Shown here one piece after another: positions 8,997 to 19,425 of a DNA stretch of 64,000 bases. Position 1 is the stretch's first letter. Each line of letters begins with the position of its first letter. This DNA is from Phenylobacterium haematophilum (GTDB taxonomy: Bacteria > Pseudomonadota > Alphaproteobacteria > Caulobacterales > Caulobacteraceae). Below the pieces are notes generated by a model. It did not search any database, was not told the DNA's origin, and worked only from the letters and a program-made list of their open reading frames with translations. The translations under genes and the position numbers were made by a program. The DNA lies in NCBI RefSeq assembly GCF_014196295.1, contig NZ_JACIDK010000001.1, positions 972,785 through 1,036,784 of the forward strand, read 5' to 3'.

Positions 8997-10550
8997 ATGA
9001 CCGAATTTACCGAACTGGGCCTGTCGCCCGCGACGCTCCAGGCAGTTGCCGACACCGGCTACACGACCGCCACGCCGATCCAGGCCCAGGCCATTCCTGT
9101 GGCGCTTCAAGGTCGCGACGTTCTGGGCATCGCCCAGACCGGAACCGGCAAGACCGCCGCCTTCACCCTGCCGATGATCGACCGCCTGGCCGCCGGCCGG
9201 TCGAAGGCGCGTATGCCGCGCTCGCTGGTTATCGCCCCGACCCGCGAGCTGGCCGACCAGGTCGCCGCCTCGTTTGAGAAGTACGCGAAGGGCCAGAAGC
9301 GCACGCTGTCGTGGGCGCTGCTGATCGGCGGCGTCTCGTTCGGCGACCAGGAACTGAAGCTCGATCGCGGCGTCGACGTGCTGATCGCCACTCCGGGCCG
9401 CCTGCTCGACCATTTCGAGCGCGGAAAGCTGCTGCTGACCGGCGTCCAGATCATGGTGGTCGACGAAGCCGACCGCATGCTCGACATGGGCTTCATCCCC
9501 GACATCGAACGCATCTTCAAGCTGACCCCGGCCAAGAAGCAGACGCTGTTCTTCTCCGCGACCATGCCGCCGGAAATCACCAGGCTGACCAAGCAGTTCC
9601 TGAACGACCCGCAGCGGATCGAGGTGGCGCGCCCGGCGACGACCGCCGAGACGATCAGCCAGTATATGGTGAAGCTTCCAACCTCCGATCCGAAAGCCAA
9701 GCGCACCGCCCTGCGCATGCTGATCGAACGGTCTCAAGTCGACACGGGCATCGTGTTCTGCAATCGCAAGTCCGAAGTCGACATCGTCGCCAAGTCGCTG
9801 AAGAAGCACGGCTTCGACGCTGGCGCCATTCACGGCGACCTGGACCAGGCGACGCGCATGCGCACCCTGGAAGCCTTCCGCAAGGGCGAGCTTAAGCTGC
9901 TCTGCGCCTCGGACGTGGCGGCCCGCGGCCTCGACATCCCGGCCGTCGGCCAGGTCTTCAACTACGATGTTCCGCACCACGCGGACGACTATGTCCACCG
10001 TATCGGGCGAACCGGCCGCGCGGGCCGCACCGGCGAGGCGTACATGATCGTCACGCCTGCCGACGCCAAGAACATAGACAAGGTCCTCAAGCTCATCGGC
10101 AAGACGCCCGAAGAGGTCGTTTTTGAGGGCGTCGATTTCGCCTCCATCAAGGACGAGCGTCGCGCCAGCAGCAGCGGCCGCGAACGGGGCGGCTCCCGCG
10201 AGCGCGGCGGCCGCAGCGAACGCGGCTCGCGTGATCGCTCGCGTCCGATCGCACCGCATGGCGAGGTCGCCTCGATGGAGCCCGTCGTCGCCGCTCCAGC
10301 GAGCGAACCGACCGAAACCGAAGCGCCCAAGCGCCGCAGCCGCGCCCGCGCCGAGGCGCCGGCCGAGTCGAAGGCTGCTGCAAAGCCCGCCCCGAAAGCT
10401 GCACCGCCCGCTCCGGCCCCCGCCGAGCCGGCGCGTCGCGATCGCTCGCGCCGCGACAACCGAGACGACCGCGACAGCGTCATCGGCTTCGGGTCCGACA
10501 TCCCGGCGTTTTTGCTGCGCGCGCCCCCGCGCTCAACGACGACGGAATAG
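8997..10550 (+). CDS. rhlE: DEAD-box ATP-dependent RNA helicase, RhlE type
   Basis: 517 residues. Helicase core motifs in order: Q motif (GYTTATPIQAQAIP, about 21-34), AQTGTGKT (46-53), PTRELADQ, TPGRLLDHF, DEAD in VVDEADRMLDMGF, SAT, and HRIGRTGRAGR. After about residue 385 the core ends and a disordered tail follows: first Arg/Gly/Ser-rich (RERGGSRERGGR-like, RNA-binding), then Ala/Pro-rich, then RRDRSRRD. The family remodels RNA and ribosome intermediates and joins the RNA degradosome in Caulobacter, especially in the cold; the degradosome link here is inference. There is no SD before the ATG. rne lies about 23 kb downstream. Confidence 0.9.
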   Translation: MTEFTELGLSPATLQAVADTGYTTATPIQAQAIPVALQGRDVLGIAQTGTGKTAAFTLPMIDRLAAGRSKARMPRSLVIAPTRELADQVAASFEKYAKGQKRTLSWALLIGGVSFGDQELKLDRGVDVLIATPGRLLDHFERGKLLLTGVQIMVVDEADRMLDMGFIPDIERIFKLTPAKKQTLFFSATMPPEITRLTKQFLNDPQRIEVARPATTAETISQYMVKLPTSDPKAKRTALRMLIERSQVDTGIVFCNRKSEVDIVAKSLKKHGFDAGAIHGDLDQATRMRTLEAFRKGELKLLCASDVAARGLDIPAVGQVFNYDVPHHADDYVHRIGRTGRAGRTGEAYMIVTPADAKNIDKVLKLIGKTPEEVVFEGVDFASIKDERRASSSGRERGGSRERGGRSERGSRDRSRPIAPHGEVASMEPVVAAPASEPTETEAPKRRSRARAEAPAESKAAAKPAPKAAPPAPAPAEPARRDRSRRDNRDDRDSVIGFGSDIPAFLLRAPPRSTTTE

Positions 10551-10661
10551 TCGACGTTACATTTTTAACGGCTCGTTCGGCTCTCCCCGGTAACCTTCTC
10601 CCGAGACATGAATGCTGCTGCGAAAAAATCGCGGCGCCTTCGGGGATTCGGGGAAGACAGT

Positions 10662-11717
10662 ATGTCGGGCGACATCGAAACCAAGCTGCGGGGTCCGGGC
10701 GCCTATGCCCTGGCCAGGCAGACCATGGACGCCATGGAGGCGCACAAGGTCTGGCCGACGGCGGTGAATTTCGAGCTCTGGACCCACTTCATCGCCGCTC
10801 CCGACAGCGCACTGGGCCGCGAGATCGCCCGGATGCTCTCCACCGGGGAAGCTTTCACCGACACCGTCGCCGACGAGTTGGCCGCCACCTACCTCCCGAA
10901 GGCCAAGCTGAACGATCACATCCGCGACGCCGGCGACGCCCTGACGAAGGAGCTCGACGCCGTTAGCCGCGCCATCGACAGCGCTCAGAAGTCCAGCGAG
11001 GCCTATGGCGAGACCCTGGCCGGCGCCTCCAAGTCGCTGAGCGCGGTCGGCAACGCCGCCGACCTCAAGGCGACCATCGAAACCCTGGTCAACGCCACCA
11101 AGCGCGTTCAGCGCGAGAACAAGTCACTCGAGCGCCGCCTCGGCGAGTCCACAGCGCAGGTCACCAAGCTGCGCGAGCACCTCGAACAGGTCCGCCGCGA
11201 AGCCACGACTGACGGCCTGACCAACCTGGCCAACCGCAAGGCCTTCGACGAGGAGCTGGAGCGCGCGTGCGCCGACGCCGTCGACCAGGCCCAGAGCCTT
11301 ACCTTGGCGGTCATCGACATCGATCACTTCAAGTCTTTCAACGACACCTGGGGCCACCAGACCGGTGACCAAGTCATCCGCTACGTCGCCAGCGTCATCG
11401 GCCGCGTCGGGGCCCCGCCACGTTTCGCGGCCCGCTACGGCGGCGAGGAGTTCGCGCTGATCTTCCCGCGCGAGCGGGCCGAACTGGCCGCCGTCGTCCT
11501 GGAAGAAATCCGCGAGGAGGTCTCCTCCCGGATGTTGAAGCGTCGCTCGACCAACGACGACCTCGGCGCGATCACCGTCTCGGTCGGCCTGGCCGAACTG
11601 CGCGCCGGCGAGAGCGCCCACGGCCTCATGGAGCGGGCAGATAGCGCCCTTTACGTCTCCAAGCGTTCGGGCCGCAACCGGGTCACCAGCGCCGAATCCG
11701 TCGCCGCCGCCGCCTGA
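10662..11717 (+). CDS. dgcB: Diguanylate cyclase, DgcB-like
   Basis: About 351 residues from the ATG at 10662 (GGGGAAG upstream); an in-frame ATG at 10608 would add a basic 18-residue N-terminus. The N-terminal half is soluble and helical, with a probable coiled coil in the NATKRVQRENKSLERRLGE region (about 160-185). The C-terminal half is a GGDEF domain with the active-site signature GGEEF at 260-264 and DIDHFKSFNDTWGH before it, so c-di-GMP synthesis is expected. The inhibitory I-site RxxD is absent: the five residues before GGEEF contain RFAA. The symbol is based on architecture and on my memory that rhlE and dgcB are near each other in Caulobacter; treat it as likely, not certain. Confidence 0.75.
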   Translation: MSGDIETKLRGPGAYALARQTMDAMEAHKVWPTAVNFELWTHFIAAPDSALGREIARMLSTGEAFTDTVADELAATYLPKAKLNDHIRDAGDALTKELDAVSRAIDSAQKSSEAYGETLAGASKSLSAVGNAADLKATIETLVNATKRVQRENKSLERRLGESTAQVTKLREHLEQVRREATTDGLTNLANRKAFDEELERACADAVDQAQSLTLAVIDIDHFKSFNDTWGHQTGDQVIRYVASVIGRVGAPPRFAARYGGEEFALIFPRERAELAAVVLEEIREEVSSRMLKRRSTNDDLGAITVSVGLAELRAGESAHGLMERADSALYVSKRSGRNRVTSAESVAAAA

Positions 11718-11798
11718 CCATGGTCCGGGCGTTTTTCCCCTAGCCTGACGCGGCGACATCCCTCTTTAAGTTCCGCCAGGACCTTGAGGGAGGACGCC

Positions 11799-12599
11799 AT
11801 GACCTATTCGAAGATCAAGACTTCGGTCGCGGACGGGATCGGCGTCATCACGCTGTCGGACCCCAGCACGCTGAACGCCGCCGGCCTCGACCTCATGGAC
11901 GAGCTGCAGCAGGCGTTTGACGGCATGAAGGCCGACGAGACGGTCCGCTGCGTGGTGCTGACCGGCGAAGGCCGCGGGTTCTGCTCGGGCGCCAACCTCT
12001 CTGGTCGCGGCGGCGCGGCGCCCTCCAATCCTGATCCCGAAGGCCCGGACGCCGGCGCGGCGCTGGAAAGTGTCTACAATCCCTTCGTGAAGTCGCTCCG
12101 CGACTACCCGCTGCCGATCGTCACCGCGGTGAACGGCGTCGCCGCCGGCGTCGGCTGTTCGCTGGCCCTGATGGGCGACATCATCGTCTGCGCCGAGAGC
12201 GCCTACTTCCTCCAGGCGTTCCGCCGCATCGGCCTCGTCCCGGACGGCGGCTCGACCTACCTGCTGCCTCGCCTCATCGGCAAGGCGCGGGCCATGGAGA
12301 TGGCGCTTATGGGCGAGAAGGTGCCCGCCAAGACCGCCGTGGATTGGGGCCTGGCCAACCGCGTCGTGCCCGACGACCAGCTGATGGCTACCGCCATGGA
12401 GTTCGCTCACAACCTCGCCACGGGGCCGAAGGCGCTCGGCGCCATCCGCAAGTTGATGTGGGAGAGCCTGGACGCCGAGTGGGCCGATCAGCTTCACGCG
12501 GAGCGCGTGGCTCAAAAGCATGCGGGCCGGACCGAGGACAACCGCGAGGGCATCCTGGCCTTTCTTCAGAAGCGCCCTGCTCTGTTCAAAGGACGCTGA
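11799..12599 (+). CDS. Enoyl-CoA hydratase/isomerase family protein
   Basis: 266 residues of the crotonase superfamily. The oxyanion-hole segments are visible: GFCSGANL (first) and AAGVGCSLALMGD (second), followed by FRRIGLVPDGGSTYLLPR, whose Asp sits where some members place a catalytic acid. The start is set by a GGGAGG site directly before the ATG. Probable role is in fatty-acid or aromatic acyl-CoA beta-oxidation (PaaG/PaaF-like); the specific substrate is not evident. It is transcribed alone and converges on the suf operon, with 34 bp between the stops. Confidence 0.88.
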   Translation: MTYSKIKTSVADGIGVITLSDPSTLNAAGLDLMDELQQAFDGMKADETVRCVVLTGEGRGFCSGANLSGRGGAAPSNPDPEGPDAGAALESVYNPFVKSLRDYPLPIVTAVNGVAAGVGCSLALMGDIIVCAESAYFLQAFRRIGLVPDGGSTYLLPRLIGKARAMEMALMGEKVPAKTAVDWGLANRVVPDDQLMATAMEFAHNLATGPKALGAIRKLMWESLDAEWADQLHAERVAQKHAGRTEDNREGILAFLQKRPALFKGR

Positions 12600-12633
12600 G
12601 CGCGCCCCCGCCCTCCCGCCGCCGCGCCAATGG

Positions 12634-13032
12634 CTAGTCGCCGGGCTTGGCCGGCTCGATGGTGACGCTCTCGCCGCAGCCGCACGCGTCGGTCTCGTTC
12701 GGATTGCGGAACTGGAACTTGGCCGAGAGCTTGGTCGTCACGTAGTCGATCTCGGTCCCGATAAGGAACAGCACCGCCTTGGGCTCGACCAGGATGGTGA
12801 CGCCCTTGTCCTCGACAACCTCGTCCAGCGGACCGGCTTCCTCGGCGTATTCGAGGACATATTCCTGGCCGGCGCAGCCGCCGTTCTTCACGCCGACGCG
12901 AAGGCCGGCATAGGGCTTCTCAGCCTTGGCCATGATCTCGCGCACGCGATCAGCCGCGGCGTCGGTCAAGGTGACGACCTTCGGGCGGGGACGGCGCGCA
13001 CGCGGCGCAGGGGTCACATCGAGATTGCTCAT
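12634..13032 (-). CDS. sufA: Fe-S cluster assembly A-type carrier
   Basis: 132 residues, last gene of the suf operon. It has the HesB/IscA fold with the three cluster-binding cysteines Cys53 (GGCAGQEY), Cys117 and Cys119 (ACGCG). The A-type carrier takes a cluster from SufBC2D and passes it to apoproteins. An N-terminal Arg/Pro-rich extension of about 20 residues precedes the domain. It follows sufT by 17 bp. Confidence 0.92.
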   Translation of the reverse strand: MSNLDVTPAPRARRPRPKVVTLTDAAADRVREIMAKAEKPYAGLRVGVKNGGCAGQEYVLEYAEEAGPLDEVVEDKGVTILVEPKAVLFLIGTEIDYVTTKLSAKFQFRNPNETDACGCGESVTIEPAKPGD

Positions 13033-13049
13033 GCCCTATCCATATGGGG

Positions 13050-13412
13050 TCAGAACATGTTGAGTTGAAGCTTGGCCTCGTCCGACATCCGCGAGGAATC
13101 CCACGGCGGGTCGAAAACCAGCTCGACGGTCACGTTGCGGATGCCGGGGATCTCGCGCACAGCGTCTTGCACCCATCCCGGCATGTCGCCCGCCACAGGG
13201 CAGCCCGGCGCCGTCAGCGTCATGTCGATCGCCACGTCCTTATCGTCGGACACGTCGACCTTGTAGATCAGGCCCAACTCGTAAATGTCGACCGGGATTT
13301 CCGGGTCGAACACCGTCTTCAGCTTCTCGATGAGTTGGTCGGTCAGGGCGTCCAGCTCCGCCTGCGAAAGCGGGGTGGTCGCGGTCGGCTCGATGGAGGC
13401 GGCGTCGTCCAT
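13050..13412 (-). CDS. sufT: SUF-system Fe-S assembly protein SufT (MIP18/DUF59)
   Basis: About 120 residues. The MIP18 family signature is visible in DPEIPVDIYELGLIY and in APGCPVAGDMPGWV, whose Cys is the conserved one; the end is the SUF-type FDPPWDSSRMSDEAKLQLNMF. Proteins of this group help mature Fe-S enzymes, mostly under high demand or oxidative stress. The ATG at 13412 lies 8 bp after the sufS stop; a TTG at 13424 overlapping that stop is the alternative. Confidence 0.9.
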   Translation of the reverse strand: MDDAASIEPTATTPLSQAELDALTDQLIEKLKTVFDPEIPVDIYELGLIYKVDVSDDKDVAIDMTLTAPGCPVAGDMPGWVQDAVREIPGIRNVTVELVFDPPWDSSRMSDEAKLQLNMF

Positions 13413-13420
13413 GTTCAAAC

Positions 13421-14635
<1,215 letters not shown>

Positions 14636-14637
14636 GC

Positions 14638-15666
14638 TTAGACCTCCAGCCGCTGCGCGGCCCAGGCCTGTGCGGCCTCTCGCACGGCGTCATGCTCGAT
14701 GCGCTCGATGACCTCGCCGACGAAGGCGGCGGTCAGCAGCGCGCGGGCCAGGTCTTCGGGCATGCCCCGCTGCTCGGCATAGAACAGCGCGTCGTCGTCC
14801 AGCGCTCCGACCGTGTTGCCGTGCGCGCACTGCACGTCGTCGGCGAAGATCAGCAGCTCTGGCTTGGCGTCGATCTCGGCCTTGTCGGACAGGATCAGCG
14901 CGTGGTGGCCCATGCGCGCGTCCGTGCGGTCAGCGCCTTCGGCGACGACGATGCGCCCCTGGAACACCCCGCGCGACTGATCGCGCACCACGCCCTTGGT
15001 GAGCTGGCTGGTGACTCCGTCGACGCCCTGGTGCTCGACCACGGTGGTCAGGTCGGCGTTGTGCTGGCCTTCCAGCAGATAGGCGCCGTCCAGGCGGACC
15101 TGGGCGTGAGCGCCCGGATGAGCGACCCGCGTCTCGATCCGCTGGCGGCGCGCGCCGGTGGTCAGAACCGTCTGGGCATAGTTGGCCTCGGCCGCCAGTT
15201 CGACGGTCGCATCGACCACGCAGACGCCCTCGGCGTGATCGGCTGCGAAGACCACGCGCTCGACGCGGGCTCCCCTGGCCAGGCGGAAGTTGAGATTGGC
15301 GTTGGCCAGATAGCCGCCAGCCGCGCCTTCGTAGCTCTCGACCAGGGTCAGCATCGCGCCCTCGCCCACCGACACCCACAGCTCGGCGGTGTGCGAACCG
15401 GCCTCAGCGCTCGACAGGAAGCGATAGACGGCCAGTCGCGTCTCGCCTGCCGGCACGTGCAGGTCGCTCGGCCCGCGGCCGTTGACGACGTCCACGGCCT
15501 CGATGCTCTGCGCAAGCGGGTGGTCCCAGGCCCACGCCTGGCCCTGCGGCGAGGCGGCGGGCATCTGGCGGATCAGGCCGCGCAGGTCGGTCCAGCGCCA
15601 GTCCTCGTCGCGCCGTCCCGGCAGCAGGCCGGCGTCGCCGGAACTGATGGCCTCGGTGACGCTCAC
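14638..15666 (-). CDS. sufD: Fe-S cluster assembly scaffold SufD
   Basis: 342 residues with the SufBD beta-helix core and the C-terminal helical motif CAHGNTVGALDDDALFYAEQRGMP, which contains the conserved Cys and His of the SufB-SufD interface. It forms the SufBC2D complex with SufB and SufC. The start overlaps the sufC stop by 4 bp, which indicates translational coupling. Confidence 0.95.
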   Translation of the reverse strand: MSVTEAISSGDAGLLPGRRDEDWRWTDLRGLIRQMPAASPQGQAWAWDHPLAQSIEAVDVVNGRGPSDLHVPAGETRLAVYRFLSSAEAGSHTAELWVSVGEGAMLTLVESYEGAAGGYLANANLNFRLARGARVERVVFAADHAEGVCVVDATVELAAEANYAQTVLTTGARRQRIETRVAHPGAHAQVRLDGAYLLEGQHNADLTTVVEHQGVDGVTSQLTKGVVRDQSRGVFQGRIVVAEGADRTDARMGHHALILSDKAEIDAKPELLIFADDVQCAHGNTVGALDDDALFYAEQRGMPEDLARALLTAAFVGEVIERIEHDAVREAAQAWAAQRLEV

Positions 15667-16409
15667 GCAGCCCTCGCGTACTTGTCGTAGCCTTCGCGCT
15701 CGAGCTCGAGCGCCAGCTCCGGCCCGCCGGATTCGACGATCCGCCCGGCCGACAGCACGTGCACCCGATCGGGTTTGATGTAGTCGAGCAGGCGCTGATA
15801 GTGGGTGATCACCAGCATCCCGCGATCGGGCGCGCGCATGGCGTTGACCCCGTCCGACACGATCTTCAGCGCATCGATGTCCAGGCCGGAATCGGTCTCA
15901 TCCAAGATCAGGAAGCGCGGCGAAAGCATCGCCATTTGAAAGATTTCCATGCGCTTCTTCTCACCACCGGAGAAGCCGACGTTCAGCGCGCGTTTGAGCA
16001 TGTCGAAGTCGATCTTCAGCGACGCGGCGGTCGCCTTGGCCAGCTTCAGGAATTCGGGCGCGCTCACCTCCGGCTCGCCGCGCGCCTTGCGCTGGGCGTT
16101 CATCGCCGTGCGGATGAAGGTCAGGGCCGGCACGCCTGGGATCTCCAGCGGATACTGAAACGACAGGAACATGCCCTTGGCCGCACGTTCGGCGGGGTCG
16201 AGGCTCAGCAGGTCCTCGCCGTTTAGGCTCGCGGTTCCGCCGGTGACGTCGTAGCCGTCGCGGCCGGTCAGCACATAGGACAGCGTCGACTTGCCGGCGC
16301 CGTTCGGCCCCATGATCGCATGCACCTCGCCGGCGGGCACTTCCAGCGACAGGCCCTTCAGGATCTCGTTGCCGTCGACTTCGGCGCGCAGATTGGAAAT
16401 CGAAAGCAT
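15663..16409 (-). CDS. sufC: Fe-S cluster assembly ATPase SufC
   Basis: 248 residues of a soluble ABC ATPase. Walker A is GPNGAGKST, the signature is FSGGEKKRMEI and Walker B with the catalytic Glu is LILDETDSGLD. It powers structural changes of SufB-SufD during cluster assembly. It overlaps the preceding 134-residue gene by one base and sufD by four. Confidence 0.97.
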   Translation of the reverse strand: MLSISNLRAEVDGNEILKGLSLEVPAGEVHAIMGPNGAGKSTLSYVLTGRDGYDVTGGTASLNGEDLLSLDPAERAAKGMFLSFQYPLEIPGVPALTFIRTAMNAQRKARGEPEVSAPEFLKLAKATAASLKIDFDMLKRALNVGFSGGEKKRMEIFQMAMLSPRFLILDETDSGLDIDALKIVSDGVNAMRAPDRGMLVITHYQRLLDYIKPDRVHVLSAGRIVESGGPELALELEREGYDKYARAA

Positions 16410-16813
16410 CAGTCGGTCTCGTCGGCCAGGAACTGGGCCATCACGTCAAGGGCTTCGTCGGGGGTGTTCACGAGCTGCTGTTTGCGCGGCGCTGCGGTGG
16501 AGGTCGTCGCCGTGCGCTTGTCGGCCGAGCGAACGTTGATGGTGCCGGACTCGAAATAGGCGTCGATCAGGAAGGCGTCGTGGTTGAGCGTGACCGTGTA
16601 GCGACGCAGGCCCAGCGTCAGCCCCTTCTCGCGCAAGAAGCCCTCGTCTTCGGCCAGCGCATCGTACAACTGCTGGGCGCGCGCCAGGTCCTCCTCCTGC
16701 TGTTTGCGCTCGGCCTCCTCGCGGGCATGGCGAACCGCGTCGCGGCGGGCGTGCTCGGCTTCGAAGGCGCGGCGAAGGGACATGGAGCGGGTCTCTGAGC
16801 TGAGGAGGGTCAT
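16409..16813 (-). CDS. Unknown 134-residue protein inside the suf operon
   Basis: No function is recognised. The ATG at 16813 overlaps the sufB stop in an ATGA tetranucleotide and the stop touches the sufC start, so it is translationally coupled to both. Residues about 14-55 are a charged Ala/Arg/Glu helix (likely coiled coil: [21 protein letters not shown]), followed by a small beta-rich part ([19 protein letters not shown]) and a C-terminal helix. There is no Cys, no signal peptide and no membrane segment. Placement suggests an accessory or partner of SufB/SufC; that is inference. An internal ATG at 16783 is an alternative start. Confidence 0.82.
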   Translation of the reverse strand: MTLLSSETRSMSLRRAFEAEHARRDAVRHAREEAERKQQEEDLARAQQLYDALAEDEGFLREKGLTLGLRRYTVTLNHDAFLIDAYFESGTINVRSADKRTATTSTAAPRKQQLVNTPDEALDVMAQFLADETD

Positions 16814-18279
16814 CCGACGGAGCCCTCAAGGGAGATGGCGACGAGCTTCTGGGCTTCCACGGCGAATTCCATGGGCAGCTCCTGCAGCACGTCCTTGACG
16901 AAACCGTTGACCAGCAGCTGCACGGCCTCTTCCTGCGAGAGCCCGCGCTGCATGGCGTAGAACAGCTGATCTTCGGACAGCTTGGTGGTCGTGGCTTCGT
17001 GCTCGAACACGCTGCTGCCGTTGCGCGCCTCGACATAGGGCACAGTGTGGGCGGCGCAGGTCTTGCCGATCAGAAGGCTGTCGCACTGGGTGAAATTGCG
17101 CGCGCCCTTGGCCTTGGGGTGAGCCGAGACCAGGCCGCGATAGGTGTTCGAAGACTTCCCGGCGCTGATGCCCTTCGAGATGATCCGCGAACGCGTGTTG
17201 GCCCCCAGATGGATCATTTTGGTCCCGGTGTCGGCCTGCTGGCGACCGTTGGTGATCGCGATCGAGTAGAATTCGCCGACGCTGCCCTCGCCGCGCAGCA
17301 CGCAAGAAGGATACTTCCAGGTGATCGCCGAACCGGTCTCGACCTGGGTCCACGACACCTTCGAGCGGTCGCCGCGGCAGTCCGCGCGCTTGGTGACGAA
17401 GTTGTAGATGCCGCCCTTGCCGGTCTCGGGATCGCCGGGATACCAGTTCTGAACGGTTGAGTACTTGATCTCGGCGTCGTCCAGCACGACCAGTTCCACC
17501 ACCGCGGCGTGCAGCTGGTTCTCGTCCCGCATCGGCGCGGTGCAGCCTTCGAGATAGGAGACGTAAGCGCCCTTGTCCGCGATGATCAGGGTGCGCTCGA
17601 ACTGCCCGCTGTTCTCGGCGTTGATGCGGAAATAGGTGGACAGCTCCATCGGGCAGCGCACGCCCGGGGGCACGTAGACGAAGCTGCCGTCCGAAAACAC
17701 CGCCGCGTTCAGGCAGGCGTAGTAGTTGTCCGAGACCGGAACCACCGAGCCCAGGTACTTCTGGACCAGTTCCGGGTGCTCGCGGATCGCCTCGCTCATC
17801 GAGCAGAAGATCACCCCCGCCTCGGCCAGCTCCTTCTTGAAGGTGGTCACCACCGAGACGCTGTCGAACACGGCGTCGACGGCGTAGCGCGGCGCGCCCT
17901 GCACGCCGGCCAGCACTTCCTGCTCGCGCAGCGGGATGCCCAGCTTCTCGTAGGTCGCCAGGATGTCGGGATCGACTTCGTCCAGGCTCATGGGCCCGTC
18001 CTTGCCCTTGGGCGCGGCGTAGTAATAGGCGTCCTGGTAGTCGATCGGCGGAAAGTCGACCTTGGCCCAGGTCGGCTCGTCCATGGCCAGCCAGCGCTCG
18101 AACGCGTCCAGCCGCCATTGCAGCATCCACTCCGGCTCGTCCTTCTTGGCCGAGATGAAGCGCACGATGTCGGCCGACAGCCCTTTGGGCGCGAACTCCT
18201 GGTCGATGTCCGTGACGAAGCCGTGCTTGTACTTTTCCAGGCTTTCGACGTGTTCGACGGTCTGCTTGACGGCGGCCAT
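16810..18279 (-). CDS. sufB: Fe-S cluster assembly scaffold SufB
   Basis: 489 residues. The SufB core and conserved motifs are visible: [47 protein letters not shown] (cluster/sulfur-handling region with its Cys) and the C-terminal [21 protein letters not shown]. SufB is the site where the nascent cluster forms in SufBC2D. GGAGG lies 8 bases before the ATG. It follows the iscS-like gene by 12 bp. Confidence 0.97.
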   Translation of the reverse strand: MAAVKQTVEHVESLEKYKHGFVTDIDQEFAPKGLSADIVRFISAKKDEPEWMLQWRLDAFERWLAMDEPTWAKVDFPPIDYQDAYYYAAPKGKDGPMSLDEVDPDILATYEKLGIPLREQEVLAGVQGAPRYAVDAVFDSVSVVTTFKKELAEAGVIFCSMSEAIREHPELVQKYLGSVVPVSDNYYACLNAAVFSDGSFVYVPPGVRCPMELSTYFRINAENSGQFERTLIIADKGAYVSYLEGCTAPMRDENQLHAAVVELVVLDDAEIKYSTVQNWYPGDPETGKGGIYNFVTKRADCRGDRSKVSWTQVETGSAITWKYPSCVLRGEGSVGEFYSIAITNGRQQADTGTKMIHLGANTRSRIISKGISAGKSSNTYRGLVSAHPKAKGARNFTQCDSLLIGKTCAAHTVPYVEARNGSSVFEHEATTTKLSEDQLFYAMQRGLSQEEAVQLLVNGFVKDVLQELPMEFAVEAQKLVAISLEGSVG

Positions 18280-18291
18280 ACTCTTACCTCC

Positions 18292-19425
18292 TCACGCCGC
18301 CGGCGCGCGGCGACGCGCGGCGTGACGGGACTGAACTTGCTCCCAGGCGGTCGCGAACGCCGCCCAGTCTTCTTCCGTGGTGGCCCAGCCGCCCGACACG
18401 CGGATCGCGCACCCAGCCAGGTCGGTCAGGCCCATGGCGGTCAGTACGTGGCTGGCCTTCACCTTGCCAGACGAGCAGGCCGAACCGGCGCTGACCATGA
18501 CTCCGGCCAGGTCCAGGGCCATCACCTGCAGCTCCGCGCCCCAGTCGGGACTGGCCACGCAAAGCGTGTTGGCCAGCCGCGGCGCGGCCTCGCCGATCAC
18601 CACCGCGCCGGCGGCTTTCAGGCGCTCGGCCGCGGCGTCACGCCAGCCGGCCTCGATCTCGCGGTCGCGCACGGCGGCCAGCGCCGCAGCGCCGAAGCCG
18701 GCGACGCCCGCAACGTTCTCGGTCCCGGCCCGGCGGCCGCGCTCCTGCCCGCCGCCGTGCTGGCGGCGCACCAGGGTCGCGCGCGGCCCGAAGGTCAGCG
18801 CGCCGACGCCCTGCGGCCCCCCCAGCTTGTGGGCCGAGACGACGAGGGTGTCCGCGCCGAGGGCGCGGCTGTCGGTCGGAATCTTGCCGGCGGTCTGGAT
18901 CGCATCGACATGCAGCCAGCCTTCGGCGCTGCGCACGATCTCGGAGGCCTCGCGCACAGGCTGGATGACGCCGGTCTCGTTGTTGGCGTGCATCAGCGCG
19001 ACGAACGGCCGCCCGTCGGCGACGTCCCAGCGCGCCAGACGCTCGGCCAGCCAGGCGAGGTCGGCGACGCCGTCGGACGTCACCGGCAGATATTCCAGCG
19101 CCGCGCCGCTGGCCTTGGCGCTCTCCAGCACGCTGTCATGCTCGATCGCGCTGACGATCAGGCGCTTGGATCCGGTCGCCACGGCGCTCTCGATGGCGAG
19201 CGCGTTGGCCTCGGTCCCGCCGGAGGTGAACACCACGGTCGAGGCCGGACCGCCGATCAGGGCGGCGACCGCGTTGCGGGCGTCCTCGACGATGGCGCGC
19301 GCCGCGCGACCGCTGGCGTGCACCGACGACGGATTGCCGCCGACCGCAAAGGCGCGCGCGACTGCGTCGGCGGCCTGCGGGCGCACCGGCGCAGTGGCGT
19401 TGTAATCGAGGTAGACGCCACTCAT
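18292..19425 (-). CDS. Cysteine desulfurase, group I (IscS/NifS-like)
   Basis: 377 residues. It starts MSGVYLDYNATAPVRP, has the PLP lysine Lys200 in SAHKLGGPQG and the mobile-loop Cys317 in SAGSACSSGKV, all typical of group I desulfurases. The C-terminus lacks the long IscU-docking tail of housekeeping IscS, so NifS/IscS-like is the safest name. It is the second cysteine desulfurase of the same operon (the other is sufS), placed between iscR and sufB. Its ATG overlaps the iscR stop by 4 bp. Confidence 0.92.
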   Translation of the reverse strand: MSGVYLDYNATAPVRPQAADAVARAFAVGGNPSSVHASGRAARAIVEDARNAVAALIGGPASTVVFTSGGTEANALAIESAVATGSKRLIVSAIEHDSVLESAKASGAALEYLPVTSDGVADLAWLAERLARWDVADGRPFVALMHANNETGVIQPVREASEIVRSAEGWLHVDAIQTAGKIPTDSRALGADTLVVSAHKLGGPQGVGALTFGPRATLVRRQHGGGQERGRRAGTENVAGVAGFGAAALAAVRDREIEAGWRDAAAERLKAAGAVVIGEAAPRLANTLCVASPDWGAELQVMALDLAGVMVSAGSACSSGKVKASHVLTAMGLTDLAGCAIRVSGGWATTEEDWAAFATAWEQVQSRHAARRRAPAA

